From positions 1-64,000 of the forward strand of contig JANXZG010000098.1 in assembly GCA_025355645.1 (NCBI GenBank): a stretch of DNA of 64,000 nt, written 5' to 3'. Shown one piece after another: positions 27,668 through 36,394 of this stretch (the stretch's first letter is position 1; the number at the start of each line of letters is the position of its first letter). The translations under genes were made by a program, and so were the position numbers. Below the pieces are notes generated by a model. That model made no database searches and was not told where the DNA came from. It was given only the letters and a program-made list of their open reading frames with translations. This stretch comes from Gammaproteobacteria bacterium (lineage in GTDB: Bacteria; Pseudomonadota; Gammaproteobacteria; Steroidobacterales; Steroidobacteraceae).

Positions 27668-28977
27668 GCGCGGTCATGACACCGGCCATGCGCTCCTTCG
27701 AGTCGCAGTGGCAGGGCCGCAGGGCCGATGCGCTCTCGCCGTGGCGGGAGTCTGCGATGCAGCGCTTCCTCGCGCTCGGCGTGCCGACCGTTCACGACGA
27801 TTCGTGGCGCTATACGAACATGCGCGTGCTGCAGGCGCAAAGCTTCCGCGATGCGGGCGCCAACGACAGCGCGCTCTCCGCTCCGGGTGATGCCTCATGG
27901 CTTACCGATCAGGGCCGGATCCCCAGCATCCTGATCGTCAATGGCCACCCGCGCCTGTCCGCCGTGGCCGCACAGATTGACGGATTTGAGATACGCAGCC
28001 TGCGCGAACTTGTCGCGACCGAGCCCTCGCGCCTGTCGCGCTATCTCGAAGCGACCAGCGATGCGGACCAGCGGCGCTGGGAGCTGCTGAACACGGCCCT
28101 GTTCGCCGACGGCCTGCATATCGAGATCAAGCGCCCCATCGATACCCCGCTGTGCCTGGTGCACCTCACCGGCGGCGCGGGTGAAGGCAATGCCGCCTAT
28201 CCGCGCGTGATCATCTCTGCCGCGCCCGGCTCGCGCGCAACGATCATCGAGCACCATCTGAACGCGGGGACTGACGCGACGCTGTGCAATTCATTCACGC
28301 AGGCTGAGCTAGGCGCCGGCGCACAGCTCGAGCACTACCGCGTATTTACTGGGCACGAGGATGCCACCCAGTTCGATTCCCTCGATGTCGTCCAGGACCG
28401 TGACAGCAGTTGCCGGCAGTTCACAATAGCCTTAGGTGGCAGCGTGCTACGGACCACACTGCAATCGCGGCTGGGCGAAGCGGGCGCCGCGCTAGACAGC
28501 TATTCCTTGCTGGTCGGCCATGGCGAACGGCACGTCGATAGCGTCGTGATCGCGACCCATGGCGCGCCGGCCACGCGCAGCCGACAGACCGCGCGTAGCG
28601 TCGCGAGTGGCAGCAGCCGGACAATCTTCAACAGTAAGGTCATTGTCAGCGCCGGCGCATCGAAGTCCGATTCACAGCAGTCCTGCCGCGGCATATTGCT
28701 CTCCCCGACAGCCGAGATCGATTCGCGCCCGCAGCTGGAAATCCATACCGACGAGGTCAAATGCGCGCACGGCGCCACCACGGGCCGGCTGGATCCGGAA
28801 ATGTATTTCTACTTGCTGTCGCGAGGCCTCGATCGCGATACCGCACAAAGCCTGCTGATATTCGCCTTCGTCGCCGATGTACTGACGCGTATCTCGCTGC
28901 CGGCTGCGCGTGCGGCGATCGAGACTGCGCTGATTGCGCAGTTGCCAAACGCCGAGTTGCTGAGGGCGTTCCGATGA
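27664..28977 (+). CDS. sufD: Fe-S assembly protein SufD
   Basis: 437 residues. N-terminal helices (VPTVHDDSWRYTNMRVL), a right-handed beta-helix core, and the family C-terminus (EIDSRPQLEIHTDEVKCAHGATTGRLDPEMYFYLLSRGLDRDTAQSLLIFAFVADVL) with the His of KCAHGAT that in E. coli contributes to the SufB-SufD cluster site. It is the SufB paralogue in SufBC2D. The stop overlaps the sufS start as ATGA. Confidence 0.96.
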   Translation: MSAVMTPAMRSFESQWQGRRADALSPWRESAMQRFLALGVPTVHDDSWRYTNMRVLQAQSFRDAGANDSALSAPGDASWLTDQGRIPSILIVNGHPRLSAVAAQIDGFEIRSLRELVATEPSRLSRYLEATSDADQRRWELLNTALFADGLHIEIKRPIDTPLCLVHLTGGAGEGNAAYPRVIISAAPGSRATIIEHHLNAGTDATLCNSFTQAELGAGAQLEHYRVFTGHEDATQFDSLDVVQDRDSSCRQFTIALGGSVLRTTLQSRLGEAGAALDSYSLLVGHGERHVDSVVIATHGAPATRSRQTARSVASGSSRTIFNSKVIVSAGASKSDSQQSCRGILLSPTAEIDSRPQLEIHTDEVKCAHGATTGRLDPEMYFYLLSRGLDRDTAQSLLIFAFVADVLTRISLPAARAAIETALIAQLPNAELLRAFR

Positions 28978-30224
28978 ACTCAGCCGCCACCCAGCCACTC
29001 GTGCTCCCGTTCGACGTCATGCGGGTGCGCCAGGATTTTCCGATCCTCGCCCGCGAGGTGCACCGGCAGCCGCTTGCGTACCTCGACAATGGCGCCTCCG
29101 CACAGCGGCCGTTGGCCGTGATAGCCGCGGTGGACGATTACGAACGCCATCATCACGCCAATATTCATCGCGGCGTGCATACCCTGAGCCAGGAGGCCAC
29201 CGCGTTGTATGAAAGCGCCCGGGATCGGGTGATGCGCCATATCAATGCCCGCTCGCGCAACGAGGTGCTGTTCGTGCGCGGCACGACCGAGGCAATCAAC
29301 CTGGTCGCGCAGAGCTACGCGCGCCCGCTGCTAAAAGCGGGCGATGAGATACTGATCACGCACCTGGAGCATCACGCGAACATCGTCCCGTGGCAGATGG
29401 TGTGCGAGCAGACAGGCGCAAAACTGGTCGTCGCGCCGATGGATGTGCACGGCGAAGTGCATGCTGAGGCGGTCGAGGCGCTGATGGGGCCGCGCACCCG
29501 GCTGCTGGCCTGCGCGCACGTCTCCAATGCCCTCGGGACCGTGCTGCCGGTGCGTCGGCTGCTTGCCAGCGCCCGGGCGCGCGGGATTGTCTCGTTAGTC
29601 GATGGTGCCCAGGCAATCCCGCACATGGACGTCGACATGCAATCACTCGCATGCGATTTTTACGTATTTTCCGGGCACAAGGTCTATGCACCGACGGGGA
29701 TTGGCGTGCTGTACGGACGCGAGGCACTGCTCGAGCGCATGCCACCCTGGCAAGGCGGCGGCGACATGATACTGACGGTGAGCTTTGAGCGCACCACCTA
29801 CAACGCTCTGCCCTACAAGTTCGAGGCCGGTACGCCAAACATTTCCGGCGCGATCGGCTTGGGCGCCGCGCTCGCCTACCTGGGCACAATCGACCTCGCC
29901 GCGGCGCACGCCCACGAGCACGCGCTGCTGCTGCATGCAACCAAGGTACTCAGCCAGATCGAGGGGCTACGCATCGTCGGGACGGCGCGCGAGAAGGCTA
30001 GCCTTGTGTCGTTCGCGGTCGACGCCGTGCACGCGCACGACCTCGGCACAATCCTCGACCAGGACGGTATCGCAATACGCACGGGGCATCACTGCGCAAT
30101 GCCCGTTATGGATTTTTTCAAGCTGCCAGCGACGGCGCGCGCCTCGTTCGTCTTCTACAACACGTACGAGGAAATCGACCGGCTCGGCGCTTCGGTACGC
30201 CGGGCCCGAGCGATGTTTCGCTGA
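28974..30224 (+). CDS. sufS: Cysteine desulfurase SufS
   Basis: 416 residues from ATG 28974; a longer open frame upstream merely reads through sufD. Class II PLP-dependent desulfurase: the PLP Lys is K236 in FSGHKVYAPTGIG, the His-rich motif is THLEHHANIVPW, and the catalytic Cys is C374 in RTGHHCAMPVM. It takes sulfur from L-cysteine to form a persulfide for cluster assembly. The usual proteobacterial activator SufE is not in the operon; SufU follows instead. Confidence 0.97.
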   Translation: MNSAATQPLVLPFDVMRVRQDFPILAREVHRQPLAYLDNGASAQRPLAVIAAVDDYERHHHANIHRGVHTLSQEATALYESARDRVMRHINARSRNEVLFVRGTTEAINLVAQSYARPLLKAGDEILITHLEHHANIVPWQMVCEQTGAKLVVAPMDVHGEVHAEAVEALMGPRTRLLACAHVSNALGTVLPVRRLLASARARGIVSLVDGAQAIPHMDVDMQSLACDFYVFSGHKVYAPTGIGVLYGREALLERMPPWQGGGDMILTVSFERTTYNALPYKFEAGTPNISGAIGLGAALAYLGTIDLAAAHAHEHALLLHATKVLSQIEGLRIVGTAREKASLVSFAVDAVHAHDLGTILDQDGIAIRTGHHCAMPVMDFFKLPATARASFVFYNTYEEIDRLGASVRRARAMFR

Positions 30225-30237
30225 GGAGCCAAGCTGC

Positions 30238-30696
30238 ATGCAACTCGCCGATCTATACCGCGACGTGATTCTCGACCACAACCGGGTGCCGCGTAATTTT
30301 GGCGCCGTTGAGGCGCCGAGCGCGCGCGTCGAAGGGTTCAACCCGCTGTGTGGCGATCACCTTGTCCTGACGCTGAAGTTAGAGGGTGAACGCATCGCCG
30401 ACATTCGTTTCGAGGGCCAGGGTTGCGCCATTTCCACCGCGTCGGCCTCGCTAATGACCGAGGCGGTCAAGGGCAAGAGCCGCGCCGAAGCGACGGATAT
30501 TTTTGAGCGCATGCACAGGCTGCTGACCGACGATACGGCCGACGCTGATGATGCGGCGCTTGGCAAGCTCGCGGCCCTGTCCGGCGTGCGCGAGTTTCCC
30601 GCACGCGTCAAATGCGCAAGCCTCTGCTGGCACACCCTGGCGTCAGCGCTGGCGGTGAAAGATGTGCAGGGCCATCCCGCCGTGACGACCGAATAA
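30238..30696 (+). CDS. sufU: SufU-type sulfur transfer protein
   Basis: 152 residues from ATG 30238, with GAGGAG about 10 nt upstream. The U-type fold (LADLYRDVILDHNRVPRNFG) has zinc/sulfur residues C38 and D40 (NPLCGDH), C63 (GQGCAIS) and C126 (VKCASLCW). SufU proteins accept persulfide from SufS by zinc-ligand exchange, replacing SufE. They differ from IscU by the insert before the last Cys, seen here as about 18 residues around LLTDDTADADDAAL. Same strand, 13 nt after sufS. Confidence 0.93.
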   Translation: MQLADLYRDVILDHNRVPRNFGAVEAPSARVEGFNPLCGDHLVLTLKLEGERIADIRFEGQGCAISTASASLMTEAVKGKSRAEATDIFERMHRLLTDDTADADDAALGKLAALSGVREFPARVKCASLCWHTLASALAVKDVQGHPAVTTE

Positions 30697-30708
30697 GCAG
30701 GATGCGCC

Positions 30709-31260
30709 GTGCCTTCACATGAAAACGAACCCATCGCCGTGCGGCGCGACGTCAAGGCGGTAGCGATACCGGCGGGCGTTGAGGTAAACCTGAAGGTTGG
30801 CCAGGTTGGTTACATCACGCAGGCACTCGGTGGGAGCTTCACCGTGTACGTGGATGGCAATCTGTTTCGCATCGCCGGCGCCGACGCGGATGCGATTGGT
30901 ATGACGATCGCAAAGCCGCCGGAAGTGCCACCCGGCGCCTCGACCGAGGACATCCGCAATGTCGTCTGGCAGCAGCTGCGTACCTGCTTTGACCCCGAGA
31001 TTCCGGTCAATATCGTCGACCTGGGTCTCGTGTATGCCTGCGAGGTTCACGATAGCGCCGATGACACGCGCACGGTCGAAGTCAAGATGACGCTGACCGC
31101 CCCGGGCTGCGGCATGGGCGAAGTCCTCGTGCAGGATGTGCGCGACAAGATACAGCTGGTGCCAACCGTGACGCGTGCGGATGTGGAACTCGTATTCGAT
31201 CCGCCATGGAACCAGACCATGATGTCGGACGAAGCGCGCCTGCAGACCGGCATGATGTAG
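30709..31260 (+). CDS. sufT: SufT-like MIP18 (DUF59) family Fe-S maturation factor
   Basis: 183 residues from GTG 30709 with AGGA about 8 nt upstream. An N-terminal part specific to SufT (VAIPAGVEVNLKVGQVGYITQALGGSFTVYV) is followed by the MIP18 domain: TCFDPEIPVNIVDLGLVYAC and the motif LTAPGCGMG with its reactive Cys. SufT takes part in Fe-S delivery, mainly studied in Staphylococcus. It lies between sufU and the Rieske gene with gaps of 12 and 9 nt. Confidence 0.93.
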   Translation: MPSHENEPIAVRRDVKAVAIPAGVEVNLKVGQVGYITQALGGSFTVYVDGNLFRIAGADADAIGMTIAKPPEVPPGASTEDIRNVVWQQLRTCFDPEIPVNIVDLGLVYACEVHDSADDTRTVEVKMTLTAPGCGMGEVLVQDVRDKIQLVPTVTRADVELVFDPPWNQTMMSDEARLQTGMM

Positions 31261-31269
31261 GGCAATGCG

Positions 31270-31578
31270 ATGCAATGGATTGACGCAGGTTCGATTTCCG
31301 AGTGGCGCGACGGCGAAACGAAATCGATCCTCGCCGGGCGGCGACTCGTTGCGATCGCGCGTACCGAAGGGCAGTTTTTCGCAATCGAAGATATCTGCAC
31401 CCATGATGGCGCGGAGCTCGCCGGCGGCGCGATCGAGGGGACGGAAATCATCTGTCCGCGCCACGGCGCCCGCTTCTGCCTGCGCACAGGGCAGGCGCTG
31501 AGCCCGCCGGCTTACGAGCCGGTGCAGGTATTCGAAACCAGGATCGAGGCGGACCGGTTGTGGGTACTCTGCGGCTGA
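31270..31578 (+). CDS. Rieske-type [2Fe-2S] ferredoxin
   Basis: 102 residues. The Rieske ligand set is complete: C-T-H in ICTHDGAEL and C-x2-H in CPRHGARFCL. There is no membrane segment or signal, so it is a soluble Rieske ferredoxin. Short proteins of this type often close suf operons in proteobacteria and may supply electrons to assembly or to an oxygenase; the partner is not evident here. The last 19 nt overlap the start of sixA. Confidence 0.92.
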   Translation: MQWIDAGSISEWRDGETKSILAGRRLVAIARTEGQFFAIEDICTHDGAELAGGAIEGTEIICPRHGARFCLRTGQALSPPAYEPVQVFETRIEADRLWVLCG

Positions 31579-32063
31579 CGCTGCTGCGCCACGGTCACGC
31601 CGAACCGCTGATCGAGGGGGCGGAGGATTTCGTGCGCGAGCTGTCGCCGCGTGGCCGCGCTGAGGCGACCGCGCAGGGCCGCCGTCTCGCGAAAGCGCGC
31701 CTGGTCCCGGACCTGATCCTCGCGAGCAGCGCACAGCGAACGCGCACCACTGTGCAATTGCTGGCGGCGGCGGCATCGCTAGTGCGGGGCCGGATTAAAT
31801 ATCTCGATGCGCTCTACCATGCGAGCGCGCGCGGAATCTGGGCAGCGGCTGTCGAAAACGCCGGGACTTACGCGCACGTGCTGGTCTGCGGACACAACCC
31901 TGCGATCAGCCAACTCGCCACCCAGCTGGCGGCGGGCACGCCGGCGCTGCCGCGTCAAATCGACCTGCCCCCGGCCGGGCTTCTGACCGCGCGATGGGAG
32001 CAGGATAACTGGGCCTCGCTTGCGCTGGGGGATGCCGGCGCGGCCCAGCTGCTCGTCATGTGA
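31560..32063 (+). CDS. sixA: Phosphohistidine phosphatase SixA-like protein
   Basis: 167 residues from GTG 31560. Histidine phosphatase family: the RHG motif is in LTLLRHGHAEPL and the second catalytic His in CGHNPAISQLA, with the SixA segment ILASSAQRTRTT. SixA removes phosphate from His on HPr-type and phosphotransfer domains. It overlaps the Rieske gene by 19 nt, so it is translated from the suf message, though its link to iron-sulfur assembly is unknown. A start further in cannot be excluded, but the next Met/Val would cut into the RHG region. Confidence 0.88.
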   Translation: MGTLRLTLLRHGHAEPLIEGAEDFVRELSPRGRAEATAQGRRLAKARLVPDLILASSAQRTRTTVQLLAAAASLVRGRIKYLDALYHASARGIWAAAVENAGTYAHVLVCGHNPAISQLATQLAAGTPALPRQIDLPPAGLLTARWEQDNWASLALGDAGAAQLLVM

Positions 32064-32578
32064 GACGTGAATGGTGACGCCCTTGGCGCAACCACTTGCA
32101 ATGTCATTTTGCCTGGAAAGTCCAGTTCGATCCTTTGCGGGTGGTAACCCGTCCGCGCGACATCGAGCGAGCGTCAATACCAGGATGCGACGGCCCGCAC
32201 CCTAGCTCGACAGGTAAATTACTGGGCCGCTCAGCACGCGTTTCGCCTTGATCCGGTCGGCGTATGCAGCGCGAAACTAAACAGGAGTCTGTTGGTACAC
32301 TGCGCTGCGCTGGCGTTTGCCGAGACAACCGTGCTGTCCCGAGGGGCCTCTGCGCCACGCACTGCTGGCCTGCCGCTGCTATTGCATTTAATCTTGCAGC
32401 ATCGGCGCAAGCTTAAGACAGTGAAGCCCCTGGATCATGCCCTCGTTGCCACGTGTTTCAAATTGCGCACAGCCCGTGGCCAACTGCTCGCCCGTAGACG
32501 CGCAAGGCGGCCGGCCGGCGTGCGGGTGCTGCGGGTATAATGGTGCTCTGGCAGCTTACACGCGGCGAGGTGGAATCG
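32064..32578 (+). other. Long non-coding stretch before kbl
   Basis: 515 nt with no convincing gene; the open frames on either strand are short, Arg/Ala-rich shadows. Two plus-strand promoter-like elements are present: TGGTACACT (32293-32301, extended -10 form) and TATAAT (32536-32541) ahead of kbl. The first could give a leader of about 270 nt or a separate small transcript. No riboswitch or tRNA was recognised. Confidence 0.5.
32536..32541 (+). promoter_or_regulatory. Consensus -10 for the kbl operon
   Basis: A perfect TATAAT, followed by kbl ATG 32579 after 37 nt, giving a leader of about 30 nt with GAGG near 32568. There is no -35 match, since the upstream DNA is very GC-rich. Confidence 0.45.
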
Positions 32579-33769
32579 ATGCAGGATTTTCTCGAGCGGC
32601 TTAGTCGCGACACCGCTGCGCTCGCGCATTCGGGCCTACTGAAGCGCGAGCGTGTGATCGTCAGTCCGCAGGGCCCGGTCGTGCAGCTCACCGACGGCCG
32701 GGAACTGCTGAACCTGTGCGCGAACAACTACCTCGGCCTCGCCAACGATGCCGCCGTGATCGCGGCGGCCCATAAGGCACTCGACACCTATGGCTACGGA
32801 GTCGCCTCGGTGCGCTTTATCTGTGGCACCCAGCGGGTGCACCGCGAACTGGAGGAGCGGCTCAGCAAATTCCTGGGCACCGACGATGCGATCCTGTACT
32901 CCTCGTGCTTCGATGCGAACGGCGGCCTGTTCGAGACATTGCTGGGCGAGGAGGATGCAGTGATCAGCGATGCGCTGAATCATGCCAGTATTATCGACGG
33001 TATCCGGTTGTGCAAGGCGCAGCGCCTTCGCTTTGCCAATAACGACATGCAGGAACTTGAGCGCTGCCTAAAGGAGTCTCACGGCGCGCGCGTTCGCATG
33101 ATCGCGACCGACGGCGTATTTTCGATGGATGGCTCGATCGCGAAGCTCGGCGAGATCTGCGACCTGGCGCAAAAATATGCAGCCCTCGTCATGGTCGATG
33201 ACTCGCATGCGACCGGCTGCATCGGCGCGGGCGGTCGCGGCACGCACGAATACCGTGATGTCATGGGACGAGTTGACATCCTGACCGGTACCCTCGGCAA
33301 GGCGCTCGGCGGATCGAGCGGCGGCTATGTGGCGGCGCGCGCCCCGATCGTTGGCTGGTTGCGCCAGCGCTCCCGACCGTACCTATTTTCGAACAGCATC
33401 GCTCCGGTGGTTGCAGCAGGCACGCTGGCGGTGCTCAATCTGCTCGAGCAATCGGCGGATCTTCGCGAACGGCTGCACGCCAACGCACGCCACTTTCGCA
33501 GCAGAATGCAGTCGCTCGGTTTCAACCTGGTCCCGGGCGAGCACCCGATCATCCCGATCATGCTCGGCGAGGCGCCCCTCGCCGTAAAGCTTGCGGAACT
33601 GATGCTTGGCGAAGGCGTTTATGTCGTTGCCTTCTCTTATCCGGTCGTGCCGCAGGGCAAGGCCCGCATTCGCACGCAGATGAATGCCGCCCATACCATT
33701 GGGCAACTTGACCAGATTGTCGAAGCGTTCGCGCGATGCGGGCGCGAGCTGAATATTATTTCAAAGTGA
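32579..33769 (+). CDS. kbl: 2-amino-3-ketobutyrate CoA ligase (glycine C-acetyltransferase)
   Basis: 396 residues from ATG 32579 ([15 protein letters not shown]), against 398 in E. coli. Alpha-oxoamine synthase family: [53 protein letters not shown], and the PLP Lys K241 in [16 protein letters not shown]. It cleaves 2-amino-3-ketobutyrate with CoA to glycine and acetyl-CoA, the second step after Tdh. Here the two enzymes are separated by a cytochrome/propeller gene that starts 7 nt after kbl. Confidence 0.97.
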   Translation: MQDFLERLSRDTAALAHSGLLKRERVIVSPQGPVVQLTDGRELLNLCANNYLGLANDAAVIAAAHKALDTYGYGVASVRFICGTQRVHRELEERLSKFLGTDDAILYSSCFDANGGLFETLLGEEDAVISDALNHASIIDGIRLCKAQRLRFANNDMQELERCLKESHGARVRMIATDGVFSMDGSIAKLGEICDLAQKYAALVMVDDSHATGCIGAGGRGTHEYRDVMGRVDILTGTLGKALGGSSGGYVAARAPIVGWLRQRSRPYLFSNSIAPVVAAGTLAVLNLLEQSADLRERLHANARHFRSRMQSLGFNLVPGEHPIIPIMLGEAPLAVKLAELMLGEGVYVVAFSYPVVPQGKARIRTQMNAAHTIGQLDQIVEAFARCGRELNIISK

Positions 33770-33776
33770 GTACATC

Positions 33777-35366
33777 ATGAACGCGCCAACTAAATCGCTG
33801 ATTCCGCTGATTCTGCTGTCGCTTGGCGGCCCCGCCAGCGAAGCGGCAACCCTCACCGGGACCGTGAAGGGACCAGAAGGCGCGGCTCTGACCGGGGTAT
33901 TCGTGCAGGCGCAAAACAAAAAGTCCCGCATCACCACCATCGTATTGTCAAACTTGCAGGGGCAGTACCGCGTGGAGAAGCTGCCGGCCGGAGAGTACAA
34001 ACTGTCTACCCGGACCACGGGTTACCGTGGCGATGCCATAGACAGCGTGACGCTGAGCGCCGACCAGAGCGCCGCTTTCGACCTGTCGATGCGCAAGAGC
34101 CCGGTGAAATGGAATGAGCTCTCCATTTATCAGGCTCGCAAGCTGTGGCCGGCATCGCCGGCGAAGGACCTGCTCTTCTCGACGTGCTTTACATGCCATG
34201 GGTTCCAGACCCGCATGGCCTCGGTGCAGCGCGACGCGGAAGGCTGGCGCAGCCGCGTGCAGTTCATGCAGGTCACGATGAAATTTGGTCTGGGAGATCG
34301 GCTTGATGACACCCAGTCGGACGTTATCGCAGGCTACCTGACCAGCTTGTTCAGCGAGGATTCAGTGCTGCCGCGGTCCGCGCAGGAGGCGCCGGGGTAT
34401 CAGGACACCGTGCGGCCAATCAGCCGCGATGCATTGAATATCGTGTACGTGGAATACGACATGCCGACGCCTGACCGCATGCCCTTCAGCGCGGCGCCCG
34501 ACAAGAACGGCGATTTCTGGATCCCTGATTTCGGGGTCGCGAACAAGATCAGCCGGCTCGACCCCGCGACCGGCGAGATGCAGGATTACGTCGTTCCCAA
34601 TGTTGGCACCGCGGCCATCCATTCTGCAGTGCCGGCGCCGGACGGCTCCGTATGGCTCACGGAGCAAGGCTCGAACAAACTTGGACAATGGGACCCGCAA
34701 ACGCAAAAAATCACCGAGTACCAAGATGCCTACATTCCCGGCAAGCTTGGCTATGGCGCCGGTTCCAAGCACACGTTGCGCTACGATCGGGACGGAAACG
34801 TCTGGGCATCAGGCAGTCCACTGACCAGGCTCGATCGAAAGACCAAAAAATACACCCGTTTCGATGACATTCGTGCCGTCTATGACGTGAAGGAAGACAA
34901 TAACGGCAACATCTGGTTCACGCGGCCCGACACGGATCAAATTGGCATGGTGGACTACAAGACACTCAAAGTGTCGCTGTGGACGCCGCCCACCCCACAT
35001 TGTTTTCCGCGGCGTATGGAAATCGACTCGGATGGCATCGTCTGGTTCGGCGAATACAATGCGGGGAAAATCGGCCGATTCGATCCTAAAACGCAAAACT
35101 TCGCGGAATTCCAGTTGCCCGGGCCGGCCCCAACCCCCTACGGATTCGGCATCGACGCGAACCATTACATGTGGTATTCCTCCTATGAGATGGACGTCAT
35201 AGGCCGGTTTGATCCAAAGACTGGCAAAACCATCGAGTTTCCGTTCCCGCACTCGGAGAACACCATCCGCGAATTAATCCGCGATGCGCAGGGACGTATG
35301 TGGTACGGATCTCCCTCGAATGATAAAGTCGGCTATATCACGCTGGCTGCCCAGGGTACCCCATGA
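33777..35366 (+). CDS. Secreted c-type cytochrome with Vgb-like beta-propeller
   Basis: 529 residues with a signal peptide ([17 protein letters not shown]). A carboxypeptidase regulatory-like beta-sandwich occupies about 24-105 ([24 protein letters not shown]). A haem c site, CFTCH, lies at 137-141 in a short cytochrome-like domain. About 225-525 is a beta-propeller with repeated D-x-x-G-x-x-W units ([62 protein letters not shown]), as in virginiamycin B lyase and SMP-30-like proteins. It should be periplasmic. Substrate and electron partner are unknown. It sits between kbl and tdh, 7 nt from one and overlapping the other (ATGA). Confidence 0.85.
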   Translation: MNAPTKSLIPLILLSLGGPASEAATLTGTVKGPEGAALTGVFVQAQNKKSRITTIVLSNLQGQYRVEKLPAGEYKLSTRTTGYRGDAIDSVTLSADQSAAFDLSMRKSPVKWNELSIYQARKLWPASPAKDLLFSTCFTCHGFQTRMASVQRDAEGWRSRVQFMQVTMKFGLGDRLDDTQSDVIAGYLTSLFSEDSVLPRSAQEAPGYQDTVRPISRDALNIVYVEYDMPTPDRMPFSAAPDKNGDFWIPDFGVANKISRLDPATGEMQDYVVPNVGTAAIHSAVPAPDGSVWLTEQGSNKLGQWDPQTQKITEYQDAYIPGKLGYGAGSKHTLRYDRDGNVWASGSPLTRLDRKTKKYTRFDDIRAVYDVKEDNNGNIWFTRPDTDQIGMVDYKTLKVSLWTPPTPHCFPRRMEIDSDGIVWFGEYNAGKIGRFDPKTQNFAEFQLPGPAPTPYGFGIDANHYMWYSSYEMDVIGRFDPKTGKTIEFPFPHSENTIRELIRDAQGRMWYGSPSNDKVGYITLAAQGTP

Positions 35367-36394
35367 AAGCGCTGGTCAAGGCGCGCGCTGAAAAAGGCAT
35401 CTGGCTACAGGATGTCGCGGAACCGGCCGTCGGGCACAACGACGTGCTGATCAAGATCCATCGCACCGCGATCTGTGGCACCGACATGCATATCTATAAC
35501 TGGGACGCCTGGGCGCAGAAGACCATACCGGTGCCGATGGCGGTCGGCCATGAGTACTCGGGTGAGATCGTCGAGATCGGCAGCGAGGTCAAGGGCATCG
35601 CGCTCGGCGATCGCGTCTCGGGTGAGGGGCATATCACCTGTGGCCACTGCCGCAATTGCCGCGCCGGACGCCGCCACCTGTGCCGCAATACCCAGGGCGT
35701 CGGCGTGAACCGGCCTGGCGCGTTCGCCGAGTACCTGACGATACCGGCGACCAATGTGTTCAAACTGCCGGCTGCCATCAACGACGAGACCGCCTCGATC
35801 CTCGATCCGCTCGGCAACGCGACCCATACAGCATTGGCATTCAACGTGGTCGGCGAGGATGTGCTGATCGCAGGCGCAGGGCCCATCGGCATCATGGCCG
35901 TTGCGATCGCCCGTCACTGCGGTGCGCGCCACATAGTGGTCACTGACGTCAACGATTACCGGCTGGAACTCGCGGGGCGCATGGGCGCCTCAAAGACCAT
36001 TAACGTCGGGCGCGAATCATTGGACGGCGCCATGCAATCCCTCGGCATGGAGGAAGGCTTCGACGTGGGCTTCGAGATGTCGGGCAACGCCGCGGCGCTT
36101 CGCGACATGCTGCGCACAATGAACCACGGCGGCAGCATCTCGATGCTCGGCATCCCTCCCGGCGAGACCGCGATCGACTGGAATCAGGTGATATTCAAGG
36201 GCCTGACGATCAAGGGCATCTACGGGCGGGAGATGTTCGAGACCTGGTACAAGATGGCCAGCATGCTGCAAAGCGGCCTCGACGTGCAGCCGATCATCAC
36301 GCACCGCCTCGGCATCCGTGATTACCGCGACGGATTTGAGATCATGAACTCCGGTAGGTCCGGCAAGGTCATCCTGGATTGGACCGCGCTCTGA
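35363..36394 (+). CDS. tdh: L-threonine 3-dehydrogenase
   Basis: 343 residues, near the E. coli length. Zinc-dependent medium-chain dehydrogenase: catalytic zinc Cys38 in [13 protein letters not shown], His and Glu in [12 protein letters not shown], four structural zinc cysteines in [15 protein letters not shown], and NAD-binding [13 protein letters not shown]. It oxidises threonine to 2-amino-3-ketobutyrate for Kbl. The start overlaps the propeller gene. The last 73 nt overlap the 3' end of sppA on the other strand. Confidence 0.97.
   Translation: MKALVKARAEKGIWLQDVAEPAVGHNDVLIKIHRTAICGTDMHIYNWDAWAQKTIPVPMAVGHEYSGEIVEIGSEVKGIALGDRVSGEGHITCGHCRNCRAGRRHLCRNTQGVGVNRPGAFAEYLTIPATNVFKLPAAINDETASILDPLGNATHTALAFNVVGEDVLIAGAGPIGIMAVAIARHCGARHIVVTDVNDYRLELAGRMGASKTINVGRESLDGAMQSLGMEEGFDVGFEMSGNAAALRDMLRTMNHGGSISMLGIPPGETAIDWNQVIFKGLTIKGIYGREMFETWYKMASMLQSGLDVQPIITHRLGIRDYRDGFEIMNSGRSGKVILDWTAL

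Noticed and set aside
32292..32540. 82-codon open frame ahead of kbl
   Set aside because: Arg-rich without structure, ends at the kbl -10, and has no ribosome binding site.
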